This document shows, in pieces, positions 1 through 7,770 of a DNA stretch of 64,000 nt. The stretch's first letter is position 1, and each line of letters opens with the position of its first letter. A program made the translations under genes and the position numbers. Under the pieces are notes generated by a model. That model searched no databases, was not told the DNA's origin, and saw nothing but the letters and a program-made list of their open reading frames with translations. The DNA is from Chitinispirillaceae bacterium (GTDB lineage: Bacteria > Fibrobacterota > Chitinivibrionia > Chitinivibrionales > Chitinispirillaceae), in contig JAFGIN010000117.1 of the NCBI GenBank assembly GCA_016929595.1, positions 94,510-158,509 of the forward strand, read 5' to 3'.

Positions 1-74
1 AATCTAAATACTTTGACGAAGCTCTTCAGTCCGTCAATAAAAGAATCTCTGACATTCAGGCAAAGACAAAGTAA
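1..74 (+). CDS. 3' end of an unidentified CDS (partial)
   Basis: The third frame is open from the window edge to a TAA at 72-74 and encodes a 23-residue tail ending in DIQAKTK. The composition (alternating charged and hydrophobic residues, as in an amphipathic helix) looks like a real C-terminus. The gene starts outside the window and its product cannot be identified. The other forward frames give less protein-like sequence. Confidence 0.45.
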   Translation, partial: SKYFDEALQSVNKRISDIQAKTK

Positions 75-460
75 ATGGATCCAGGTATCTTCGGCTCAGG
101 TTATGATTTATCCAGAGTTGTATTGAGCCGGATATATACACCATACATGTGATTATCGTGAACCGTACAAGCAGGGATAGCCCTGCGATCAGGAGAAATG
201 TTCCAAATACGGATAGCAAATAGTAAAGAATAATAATTGATCGCATGCAATTAACAATGCTTAAATCAAAAATACATCGGATGTCTTTTACTGGCGTCAA
301 GCTTGATAACAAAAGTAGCATTCCGATCAATAAACAACTCACGGGGCAGGTTCATACAGTGAATATAAACAAGAGTACACGCTTGATTGCCTGTTCAATT
401 CCGGCAAAAAATGGTTCAGGCAAGATAGCATTTAATGATGCAACGTTTAATTGGGTATGA
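34..460 (-). pseudogene. possible remnant of a small multi-pass membrane protein
   Basis: One reverse frame is open over 34-342 and reads as hydrophobic segments rich in L, I, F and V. The same frame continues upstream to about 460 in protein-like sequence but is broken by an in-frame TGA near 343-360. This could be a decayed two- or three-helix membrane protein, or chance hydrophobicity on the antisense strand. It overlaps the tail of the upstream plus-strand gene by about 40 bases, which argues against a live gene. I recognise no family. Confidence 0.2.
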
Positions 461-467
461 GCCACGG

Positions 468-1151
468 ATGAAATCTCTACCGCTGTTTAATTTCAATCAG
501 GCTGCATCCGTTTATGATGAATGGTTTTCAACCCCTATGGGCAGATACTACGATCTTGTCGAAAAAAGAGCAATAAAACAAGCTTTGAAAAACGTATCGG
601 GCAAAAAGCTATTGGAAATCGGATGCGGAACAGGACACTGGAGCAAATACTTCAGCGCACTTGGATTTTCTGTTCTTGGTGTAGATATTTCATTTAAAAT
701 GTTGAGGAAAACTTTCCATAAAAGAATCCCATGGGCAGAATTTGTTCAATCAAATGCTCATTATTTACCGTTGCACGACAATGAATTCGACGTTGCAGTT
801 TTTATTACATCTATTGAATTCATTAACGAACCGCATGATGCGATCAAAGAAGTTGTCCGATGTATAAAAAAACCAGGTGGTAACCTGCTGATTGGTACAC
901 TGAATGCCAAATCCAGACTAAACAGAAACCGATTTACTAAAAATAAACCTCCTTATCATAAAGCATCTTTGTTATCTATTGAAAGCCTTTCAGATCTTCT
1001 TGAACCTTATGGCAAACCTACAATATACACCTGTGCCTTTTCTCTTAATCCATCCTGTCCGATTCCAATAATTGATCCGGTTTTTGATTCGTTAGCAAAA
1101 AAACTCGGTCTTCGATGCGGCGACATAATAATCGCAGAAGTACAATTATGA
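468..1151 (+). CDS. class I SAM-dependent methyltransferase
   Basis: A 227-residue cytosolic methyltransferase of the Methyltransf_11 type. The glycine-rich SAM-binding motif EIGCGTGHW is near residues 50-58, followed by the acidic VLGVDIS strand. The N-terminal YDEWFSTPMGRYYDLVE pattern is typical of a common subgroup in anaerobes whose substrate is unknown. An upstream ATG at 435 is in frame, but the family pattern begins just after the Met at 468. It heads a run of plus-strand genes (methyltransferase, ACT-like micro-ORF, trxB, thioredoxin-like, radical SAM, CGGC), suggesting a redox or metal/thiol-linked role. That role is inference. Confidence 0.85.
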   Translation: MKSLPLFNFNQAASVYDEWFSTPMGRYYDLVEKRAIKQALKNVSGKKLLEIGCGTGHWSKYFSALGFSVLGVDISFKMLRKTFHKRIPWAEFVQSNAHYLPLHDNEFDVAVFITSIEFINEPHDAIKEVVRCIKKPGGNLLIGTLNAKSRLNRNRFTKNKPPYHKASLLSIESLSDLLEPYGKPTIYTCAFSLNPSCPIPIIDPVFDSLAKKLGLRCGDIIIAEVQL

Positions 1152-1351
1152 ATACTCAAGCTGAAATAATTTTATGTCCTCTAACCCGACCCGATACCAA
1201 TGGTTTTGTAAACAAATTTTGCGGTTGTATTTCCGATAGAGGTTTGAACATTACAACCAATAACATGAACACCGTCACGCATTCTGTGGGCGTCCAGTCG
1301 GTAGGAATATATTTCTTTGATTTAAAACCGTCAGTAAAAAACTTATCATGA
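1148..1351 (+). CDS. 67-residue ACT-like micro-protein or gene fragment
   Basis: The start overlaps the methyltransferase stop as ATGA, the usual sign of translational coupling. The sequence has the pattern of an ACT domain as found at the N-terminus of formyltetrahydrofolate deformylase (IILCP, then FVNKFCGCISDRGLNI), but ends after 67 residues without any formyltransferase domain. No continuation was found in the other frames before trxB begins at 1397. It is either a free-standing ACT-like peptide or a truncated remnant. An antisense ORF over the same bases (1156-1404) looks like a shadow. Confidence 0.35.
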   Translation: MNTQAEIILCPLTRPDTNGFVNKFCGCISDRGLNITTNNMNTVTHSVGVQSVGIYFFDLKPSVKNLS

Positions 1352-1396
1352 TCAATTTGCAAAGCGAGATTTTTATTAATAACAAAAGAGTAACTA

Positions 1397-2320
1397 ATGG
1401 ACATTGAAACAGTTGTAATAGCAGGTTCAGGACCGGCTGGATTAACAGCTGCAATATATGCAGCGCGGGCGGGACTGAAGCCGTTGGTACTTGAAGGACT
1501 TACTCCGGGAGGGCAGCTTACAGTTTCGGAAACAGTTGAAAATTATCCGGGATTTCCTGATTCGCTTTCGGGTAGCGAACTAATGTCGCGGTTTCGAAAA
1601 CAGGCGGAACGATTTGACGTTCGGTTCCAAAGGGGAAGCATCCAAGAAATTTCCAGGATCGAAAATCAATACAATCTTCGTATAAAAAATAATACAACAA
1701 GAACAAAATCTCTGATAATTGCAACAGGAGCTCAGGCGCGAAGACTTAACGTCCCAGGAGAAAAGGTATTTTATGGAAGGGGCATATCCGGTTGTGTTAC
1801 CTGTGACGGCGCCTTTTTTAAAGATAAAAAAGTTATTGTGGTTGGTGGTGGAAACACGGCAATGCACAACGCGCTTTATCTGACCAGGTTTGCCAAAAAA
1901 ATTACTATTTTGCATCGTCGCACACGCTTCAAAGCCGATATTTACGAAGTAGAGAAAGCAAAAAAAAGTACTGAAATTGAATGGATGGTACCTTGGGTAA
2001 TAACCGATATAACCGGAGATGAAACCCTCAAAGGTATAACAGCCAGAAACATTGAAACCGGAGAAATTTGTACTCTCGAGTGTGACGGCATTTTTGTCGC
2101 CATTGGCCATCAACCAAAAACCGAAGTATTCAGTTCAATCGTAAAAACAAATCAAGACGGATATATCATCGTTGCTCCAAATTCAACAGTAACAACAGCT
2201 CCCGGCATATTTGCATGTGGAGACGTTTGTGATCCGGTCTACCGGCAAGCAGCTGTTGCAGTGGGTCATGGGTGCATGGCAGCGATGGATGCCCAAGAAT
2301 ATCTAACCAGGGAGGAATAA
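1397..2320 (+). CDS. trxB: thioredoxin reductase
   Basis: A 307-residue flavoprotein of normal TrxB length that passes electrons from NAD(P)H through FAD to a redox-active disulfide and on to thioredoxin. Seen: the FAD-binding GSGPAGLTAA near residues 10-19, the redox disulfide CVTC at 133-136, the second nucleotide-binding motif GGGNTA at about 150-155, HRRTRFKA near 173-180, and the C-terminal GIFACGDV FAD motif. In HRRTRFKA the usual acidic residue after HRR is Thr, which might affect cofactor preference. The next gene, a thioredoxin-like protein, starts one base after the stop, so the two are surely co-transcribed. Confidence 0.96.
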   Translation: MDIETVVIAGSGPAGLTAAIYAARAGLKPLVLEGLTPGGQLTVSETVENYPGFPDSLSGSELMSRFRKQAERFDVRFQRGSIQEISRIENQYNLRIKNNTTRTKSLIIATGAQARRLNVPGEKVFYGRGISGCVTCDGAFFKDKKVIVVGGGNTAMHNALYLTRFAKKITILHRRTRFKADIYEVEKAKKSTEIEWMVPWVITDITGDETLKGITARNIETGEICTLECDGIFVAIGHQPKTEVFSSIVKTNQDGYIIVAPNSTVTTAPGIFACGDVCDPVYRQAAVAVGHGCMAAMDAQEYLTREE

Positions 2321-2321
2321 T

Positions 2322-2675
2322 ATGTTATTAACAAATCTTAAGCATTTGGAGACTAAAAATGCAGCTGAAAGTCTCGTTCACTGCAATGAGAATGTAATGA
2401 TTTGCTGTGGTCGAATGGGACCGATGTGTGTTCCAGTTTATGAAATAATGGAAGAATTGCAACCGCGTTATCCTCATGTAGTTTTTGCAGATATGGAGTT
2501 CGATACAAAAGATGCAGCATTTATTAAAAATTTGCCGGAATGCCGATCTTTCATGGGGCTTCCATTTACAGTATATTTTAAAAATGGTAAAGCAGTGCAT
2601 TCGACCAGCAGCATTCAGACCGAAGATCAAATTACCACAATATTGAACAATGTATTTACAGAAAAATACAAATAA
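2322..2675 (+). CDS. atypical thioredoxin-like protein
   Basis: A 117-residue thioredoxin-fold protein immediately downstream of trxB. The usual WCGPC active site is absent: around residues 28-36 the sequence is CCGRMGPMC, giving a Cys pair separated by six residues instead of two. The GLPFTVYFKNGK segment near 79-90 matches the conserved cis-proline loop and following strand of thioredoxins, so the fold assignment is good. Similar CCGRMGPMC proteins occur, from memory, in sulfate reducers and other anaerobes. It is probably the dedicated partner of the adjacent reductase, but its redox chemistry must differ from that of a classical thioredoxin. Confidence 0.8.
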   Translation: MLLTNLKHLETKNAAESLVHCNENVMICCGRMGPMCVPVYEIMEELQPRYPHVVFADMEFDTKDAAFIKNLPECRSFMGLPFTVYFKNGKAVHSTSSIQTEDQITTILNNVFTEKYK

Positions 2676-2708
2676 TATCCCTTCGTGTGCCAGAACGGAG
2701 AACAATAA

Positions 2709-3653
2709 ATGATTGATCGGGAACAAAAACGTACTTTCGGTCCGGTCCCGTCAAGGAGACTGGGCAGGTCATTAGGAATAGACATCGTTCCGTTTAAAAC
2801 ATGTACGTATGATTGCATCTATTGTCAACTTGGACAAACTACAGACAAAACGGTGACTCGTACTGAATTCTTCGCAATAGATAAGATACTTCGTGATGTC
2901 CATCGTGCTCTTGACATAAAGCCTAAAATCGATTACCTGACCTTATCCGGTTCCGGTGAGCCTACCCTCCATAATAATATTGGTAAACTGATCTCAATGC
3001 TTAAGCGTGAATTCTCTTACCCTGTTGCAGTTTTGACCAACGGTTCATTACTATACGAACCGGATGTGGCTCAATCACTAATGCAGGCAGATGTCGTTTT
3101 GCCAACTCTTGCGGCAGACACCGAAACTATTTTTCAATGTGTTCACAGACCTCATCCGTCACTTCATTTTGATACTGTGGTAAAAGGGATTATAAACTTT
3201 TCAAAAACATTTAAAAACGATCTCTGGCTTGAGTTATTCCTGCTCGATGGAATCAATACCATTGAAGAAACATTACGAACAATGAAAGAGATAGTCGATG
3301 AAATAAAACCACAGAAGATTCATCTCAATACCGCAACACGTCCACCTGCGGAAGAATTCGCTTACCCTGTCAGTGAAGAAAAACTTGAATCTTTCAAGAT
3401 GTTTTTTGGTCAGAATGCTGAGGTAATTACCGATTTCAAACATGTTATGAACCAGCAAACCGCCAACGTTTCCAGCGATATCGAACAATCGATTCTGCAA
3501 CTGCTTAAACGGCGGCCATGCACCGATAAAGACATCGCAACCGCATTGTCTCTTCATTCGATTGAAACTACCAAAATAATTAGCCATCTGGTAATTAAAG
3601 GAAAAATCGAACGACGACATCAACAAGGTAACATTTTCTACAAAACAAAATAA
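2709..3653 (+). CDS. radical SAM protein (COG0731-like) with C-terminal winged helix
   Basis: A 314-residue protein with the radical SAM cluster motif CTYDCIYC (Cys 32, 36, 39), preceded by the FGPVPSRRLGRSLGID signature of the COG0731 Fe-S oxidoreductase group. GSGEPT near 86-91 corresponds to the SAM-contacting GGE-type motif. Residues of about 245-314 look like a winged-helix domain (ILQLLKRRPCTDKDIATAL, then KGKIERR), an addition seen in part of this group. The substrate is unknown. The spacing of about 30 bases on either side places it in the same run as the thioredoxin and CGGC genes. Confidence 0.85.
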   Translation: MIDREQKRTFGPVPSRRLGRSLGIDIVPFKTCTYDCIYCQLGQTTDKTVTRTEFFAIDKILRDVHRALDIKPKIDYLTLSGSGEPTLHNNIGKLISMLKREFSYPVAVLTNGSLLYEPDVAQSLMQADVVLPTLAADTETIFQCVHRPHPSLHFDTVVKGIINFSKTFKNDLWLELFLLDGINTIEETLRTMKEIVDEIKPQKIHLNTATRPPAEEFAYPVSEEKLESFKMFFGQNAEVITDFKHVMNQQTANVSSDIEQSILQLLKRRPCTDKDIATALSLHSIETTKIISHLVIKGKIERRHQQGNIFYKTK

Positions 3654-3679
3654 TACACTAATTTTTTCAGGTAAAAAAC

Positions 3680-4120
3680 ATGTCAATAAAAATCGGAATT
3701 ATCATCTGTGATCGTTACCGCCGCTGTGCCGGTGGCAAATGTCTTCGTGCATTGAAAAACAGAGAAGGTGCCTTCAGCATCTATGCCAATGTCGAAGTAG
3801 AGTTGGTCGGCTATACAACATGCGACAGTTGCCCCGGGGGTAACATTGAATACGCAGGCGATGAAATGGTAAAAAATGGTGCGTCCACAATTCATCTGGC
3901 TACAGGCCTGATTGTCGGCTATCCACCCTGTCCCAATATCAATACATTCAAATTGTTCCTTGAGAAACGATATAATGTCAAAGTCATTACCGGCACCCAT
4001 CCAATTCCACAAAAATACTTCGATATGCACACCGCTCTGGAAACATGGAATAACGACTTATGGAAGTCGTTTATTGCTCCTGTCATTACGGATGCCACTA
4101 TTCGTATGCAATATGACTGA
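3680..4120 (+). CDS. CGGC domain-containing protein
   Basis: A 146-residue protein matching the CGGC family, a small cysteine-rich family suspected of metal binding. Seen: CAGGKC at about 16-21, a second CDSCPGGN cluster near 48-55, and YPPCP near 81-85, together with the GIIICDRYRRC opening typical of the family. No signal peptide, so cytosolic. It sits between the radical SAM gene and a histidine phosphatase in the same direction. Function is not established for the family; a metal or thiol-related role fits the neighbours but is inference. Confidence 0.8.
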   Translation: MSIKIGIIICDRYRRCAGGKCLRALKNREGAFSIYANVEVELVGYTTCDSCPGGNIEYAGDEMVKNGASTIHLATGLIVGYPPCPNINTFKLFLEKRYNVKVITGTHPIPQKYFDMHTALETWNNDLWKSFIAPVITDATIRMQYD

Positions 4121-4146
4121 AGTAAGCGGAGGTTAGTATCATAAAA

Positions 4147-4788
4147 ATGAGAACAAAAATATACGCAGTACGACACGGTGAAACCGAGTGGAATAAACTG
4201 GAAAAACAGCAGGGACATCTCAACAGCAATCTGACTGAGCTGGGCAGATTACAGGCAAAAGCCATTGGAGATGGTCTTCAAAAAATCAACTTTGACAAAT
4301 TCTACACAAGCGATCTGGGACGGGCAATTGAAACATCAGAAATCATCTCCAGTTTCATAAAAATGGATTTTATCACCGATTCGAGATTACGGGAACGGAA
4401 ATTAGGTACTCTTGAGGGTTTGACAAAAGAGGAATTTAGAAATATGCACCCTGATGACTGGAGGTTATTTATAAATAATGGTCCTGACTACGTAGTACCT
4501 GGCGGAGAATCAATAAAGCAACGATATGAAAGAGCAATTAATTGCATTGAAGATTTAGCATTACAGAATATGAATAAAACCATCCTGATAGTTACTCACG
4601 GCGGAATAGTAATGAGTATGATGCACAAAGCATTACATATACCTCTGATTCAGAAAAGATCATACTCACTATACAACGGCAGTATCAATATTTTTACAAT
4701 ATCAGACAAAGCAGAATGGAACCTTGAAGTCTGGGGTGCCACTCATCATTTAGAGAAATATGGCCTGGCGACCCTGGATGACAATTGA
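4147..4788 (+). CDS. histidine phosphatase family protein (phosphoglycerate mutase-like)
   Basis: A 213-residue member of the histidine phosphatase superfamily. The phosphate-accepting histidine is in RHGETEW (Arg9-His10), with a second Arg in SDLGRAIET near 59, the acidic ERKLGTLEG segment near 83-91, and the second catalytic His in VTHGGIV (His151). The length fits the alpha-ribazole phosphatase/GpmB group. The substrate cannot be deduced: no cobalamin genes are nearby. It closes the plus-strand run that starts at 468. Confidence 0.85.
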   Translation: MRTKIYAVRHGETEWNKLEKQQGHLNSNLTELGRLQAKAIGDGLQKINFDKFYTSDLGRAIETSEIISSFIKMDFITDSRLRERKLGTLEGLTKEEFRNMHPDDWRLFINNGPDYVVPGGESIKQRYERAINCIEDLALQNMNKTILIVTHGGIVMSMMHKALHIPLIQKRSYSLYNGSINIFTISDKAEWNLEVWGATHHLEKYGLATLDDN

Positions 4789-4798
4789 ATCGGAAATT

Positions 4799-4925
4799 CT
4801 AACCACGAAAAGCACGAAATACACTAAAGGAGAACCACAACAATTAAGAACTTTTCTTTTTTCTTTTTTCTTTTTTCTTTTTTCTTTTTTCTTTTTTTTC
4901 GTGCCTTTCGTGTCTTTCGTGGTTC
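4799..4925. repeat. CACGAAA-type inverted repeat enclosing a TTTTTTC heptamer array
   Basis: Between the phosphatase and mntP, arms based on CACGAAA (AACCACGAAAAGCACGAAAT at the left, the complementary GTGTCTTTCGTGGTT type at the right) face each other. Between them lies a run of TTTTTTC units of 7 bases, with C at 4856, 4863, 4870, 4877, 4884 and 4891. The arms can fold back on each other. The CACGAAA arms resemble dispersed intergenic repeats of unknown function known from many environmental bacteria. Confidence 0.75.
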
Positions 4926-4934
4926 CACTTCCTC

Positions 4935-5507
4935 TCAGAACACCCCGAGATGTTCCAGAAGTATCTTAACCCCGATCCCTATCAAAATCACTCCACCGAA
5001 TCGCTCTGCCCAGGTCCCCATTACCGCACCGATTCGTGAACCAATAAAAAGACCAATAGCCGAACATGCAACACACACAATCCCGATAATAACCGCCGGC
5101 AGCAAGACAGAAATATTGAGCGCTGCTAAACTGAACCCCACCGCAGCGGCATCGATACTAGTCGCGACCGAAAGCATAACCAGAGACAAGCCCTTTGATG
5201 GATCCTTGAATGTAGTCTCTTCTTTTTCATCATCATGTTTGAAAGATTCCCACAACATTTTTCCGCCAATAGAACTTAGTACCACCAGTGCAATCCAGTG
5301 ATCATAAGCACTGATTATATCGGCAATCACCACCCCGCCGTAGTACCCGATCACCGGCATAAGAAACTGAAACAAGCCAAAATGAAATGAAAACCTGAAA
5401 TACTGACGAGGGTTGGGAGATTTGATTTTCACCCCTGATGCCACACACACCGAAAAAGCATCCGCCGCAAGGCTTAGCGCGATAAAAAAAACGGTCACAA
5501 ATTCCAT
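4935..5507 (-). CDS. mntP: manganese efflux pump MntP
   Basis: A 190-residue inner-membrane protein of the MntP (formerly DUF204) family, which exports Mn2+. About six membrane segments are visible, with the paired family motifs: an acidic one in SLAADAFSVCVASG near the N-terminus and its repeat in ATSIDAAAVGFSLA in the second half. The start at 5507 (MEFVTVFF) is preferred over the in-frame Met at 5531 because an AGGCAGGA-like ribosome site lies just upstream and the family begins there. I looked for a yybP-ykoY manganese riboswitch in the leader and did not see its consensus. Confidence 0.92.
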   Translation of the reverse strand: MEFVTVFFIALSLAADAFSVCVASGVKIKSPNPRQYFRFSFHFGLFQFLMPVIGYYGGVVIADIISAYDHWIALVVLSSIGGKMLWESFKHDDEKEETTFKDPSKGLSLVMLSVATSIDAAAVGFSLAALNISVLLPAVIIGIVCVACSAIGLFIGSRIGAVMGTWAERFGGVILIGIGVKILLEHLGVF

Positions 5508-5690
5508 TGAAATATCCTGCCTGAAAAACATCTAATTTACTATAAAGTTAGTGCATCAGCAAGCTCCGGGTTGAGTCGGGTGGGATGAAAAGCTATTCGC
5601 TGTTGGTAGTTGGCTTTTATCGCGAGTCTGGCTCAGCTTTAGCTTGTCAAAGAATAGTGCAGGAAGACATTTTGAACAGATACTAATGCA

Positions 5691-6196
5691 TCACTTATAA
5701 AACTTTTTAAAAAACTTTCTGATAAGTACCATTATATATCCAGCTATAAAAAGCGGATAAAAGGGATCATGGTTGTATAATGCAACGAATTCTTTGACTA
5801 TCCAGAATGATGGAACTATTCCACTGAAAACTGAAATGGAGTATCAGTAAAAAAGACAACAAGTGCAGGCATACTGATTCTGTAGAGCAGATATCCACCT
5901 CTGGAATGGGTGACCATAAGATATTGTAAAACGCCAGCATCACATTCATTCAGAATTATAAATCCTGCTACTATTCCATACAAAAGAGGTGGAAGAAGAA
6001 TAAAAAATCCTGCGATACCAATTGAGTATTGGGTAATATCAAATTTGAAAAGTTGCTCAATCTGTTCAGAGACAAAGAAATAAAAATGCGAATAGCAAGG
6101 CCAATAAGCAGGGGTGATATAAACATCACCATCATCATGGAATCCCGCCAGATTGAATCTGAAAAAAATCACACCGGAAAGAATCTTTAATGTCAT
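5691..6196 (-). pseudogene. decayed ABC-2 type transporter permease
   Basis: Pieces of one ABC-2 permease occur in order on the minus strand but in different frames. First comes MTLKILSGVIFF, then SIWRDSMMMVMFISPLLIG and a following hydrophobic stretch. The next piece, in the first frame again, is PLLYGIVAGFIILNECDAG through GGYLLYR. Last is VPSFWIVKEFVALYN through the basic tail to a stop at 5691-5693. At least three frame changes are needed (one at a T-run near 6156-6163), and part of the second half is missing between the third and fourth pieces. The relatives are about 230-250 residue permeases of drug-export type. No ATPase partner is nearby. Confidence 0.75.
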
Positions 6197-6368
6197 TATT
6201 ATGGTTTATGCGCTAAAAAAAATAAAAATAAGATCGCCCCAAAAAAAAACATACTTCTACCGCTCAACCGTAATTTTTAATGGAAAGAAATGCACCCATA
6301 TTTAATACACACATTACAAGTTTGCTTTGGTTTTCAGGTACAGCAATGTTTTAGCAAAGGAGCATCTT

Positions 6369-7040
6369 ATGAATATAGCTGCACAACACGGATTTGAGGC
6401 CCGTCCGGAATCCCGTACAACTGCACGGGTTATAGGAAGCGGGTCTGTAGTGGAGGGAATGGCCGGAGCTGGTGCACTGGCGCTAGGTATACTTGGATTA
6501 GTCAATATATTACCTCTATGGATGGCTGCAATAGGAACAATCGCTGCAGGAGCAGCATTTTTAATTGAGGGGATAGCGATTTCCTCAAGAATGGCCGATT
6601 TAGTCGAATCTGACAGATCGGGACAATTTGACATCTCAGAAATCGGTGGTGGTGTATCGGCGGAATATCTTGCAGGTCTTGCAGGAATCACCCTTGGTAT
6701 ACTTGCTTTGTTGGGCATTTCACCTCTGCCTCTCATGGCTACAGCCGTGATTACGTTTGGTGGAGCATTAATAATGGGCAGTGGAACCACTTCACGTTTG
6801 AATTACTTCGGTGCTGCGGAAGTTAATCCTGCTACCAGAACAATGGCAAGAGAAGCTTTGAGTGCAGCGTCGGGTATGCAAATTGTTGCCGGTGTCGGTG
6901 CTGTAGTTTTGGGTATATTTGCACTGGTAGATCAGCCAAACCTCACCTTTGTCCTGGTCGGTCTTGTTGTAACTGGTGCCGCAGGATTTATCGGTGGTTC
7001 AACGCTTGGTGGGAAACTTCTGACAATTTTTCGTAAGTAA
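6369..7040 (+). CDS. hypothetical membrane protein with three repeated helix hairpins
   Basis: A 223-residue protein with about six membrane segments. The start at 6369 is chosen because AAAGGAG at 6357-6363 precedes it; the upstream in-frame start lacks this. Internally there are three similar two-helix units, each carrying a small-residue LGIL/LGIF core: ALALGILGLVNILPLW, ITLGILALLGISPLPL and AVVLGIFALV, each followed by a Gly/Ala-rich helix. I recognise no named family. It stands alone, ending in a strong terminator at 7105-7137. Confidence 0.75.
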   Translation: MNIAAQHGFEARPESRTTARVIGSGSVVEGMAGAGALALGILGLVNILPLWMAAIGTIAAGAAFLIEGIAISSRMADLVESDRSGQFDISEIGGGVSAEYLAGLAGITLGILALLGISPLPLMATAVITFGGALIMGSGTTSRLNYFGAAEVNPATRTMAREALSAASGMQIVAGVGAVVLGIFALVDQPNLTFVLVGLVVTGAAGFIGGSTLGGKLLTIFRK

Positions 7041-7104
7041 AATACGGCTTTCAGGATGGTATGCGCCAGGATTTCCTTTAAATAATTTTTCCTGAAACAG
7101 TCTG

Positions 7105-7137
7105 AGGCGGTAAAGAGTTAATTCTACCGCCTTTTTT
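7105..7137 (+). terminator. rho-independent terminator
   Basis: An inverted repeat of AGGCGGTA and TACCGCCT with a 12-base loop is followed by a run of T residues (7132-7137). It lies about 65 bases after the triplicated membrane protein gene. Confidence 0.85.
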
Positions 7138-7273
7138 AAACAGGGTTGAGATTAAGATTGAGCTTAAACCTCAATAGCACCATTTCTTTACACAATCTAC
7201 AATGCATCTCTGGTATTGAGGAAAGCAGGCAGCTGCTTACACAGGCTTGCATATATCAAGATTATGATAAGTA

Positions 7274-7750
7274 CTACTCTCCCCCATCCATATGGATCTG
7301 CACAAGCTCGACCCCTGCCTGTTTTGCCACAGAAAGGATTCGCTCATCACGGTAAAACTCAAAAAAAATAATGCGCCTGATCCCACTGTTCACAATAAGT
7401 TTAAAGCAGTTCCAGCAGGGTGATGCTGTAACATAAATATCTGCGCCGTTAATTGCAGTTCCGTTTTTAGCCGCCTGAATAATCGCATTAGCTTCCGCAT
7501 GTACCGTTGCAATACAATGCCCGTTATCCATCATGTGACCGACATCATCACAATGCGGTAATCCCCGTATGCTGCCATTATATCCCGTTGACAAAATAGC
7601 TTTATCCCGCACGATCACAGCACCAACATGCTTCCTATCGCAGGTTGAACGAGTTGCGGCCTGAAGAGCAATGCTCATGAAATATTCATCCCATGATGCT
7701 CTTTTTCTAGCAGTTGCAGTTTTTTCTACCAGTTCAGCATCTTCTGCCAT
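7274..7750 (-). CDS. deoxycytidylate deaminase (dCMP deaminase)
   Basis: A 158-residue zinc-dependent deaminase that converts dCMP to dUMP for thymidylate synthesis. Seen: the catalytic zinc motif HAEANA (His84, Glu86) and PCWNC at 111-115, plus the family-specific GLPHCDD and NGHCIATVHAE context. The start at 7750 is preferred because an AGGAT-like site precedes that ATG; five codons upstream is an in-frame TTG. It lies about 20 bases downstream of rpiB on the same strand, forming a two-gene operon. Confidence 0.92.
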   Translation of the reverse strand: MAEDAELVEKTATARKRASWDEYFMSIALQAATRSTCDRKHVGAVIVRDKAILSTGYNGSIRGLPHCDDVGHMMDNGHCIATVHAEANAIIQAAKNGTAINGADIYVTASPCWNCFKLIVNSGIRRIIFFEFYRDERILSVAKQAGVELVQIHMDGGE

Positions 7751-7770
7751 AATATATCCTGTCAAAAAAG

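Noticed and set aside
1156..1404. 82-residue antisense ORF opposite the ACT-like micro-ORF
   Set aside because: The plus-strand frame has coupling and an ACT-like pattern; the antisense frame has neither and overlaps the trxB start.
5508..5690. Possible yybP-ykoY manganese riboswitch upstream of mntP
   Set aside because: The leader was read on the minus strand; the conserved GGGGAGTA-like and paired loop sequences of the class are not present.
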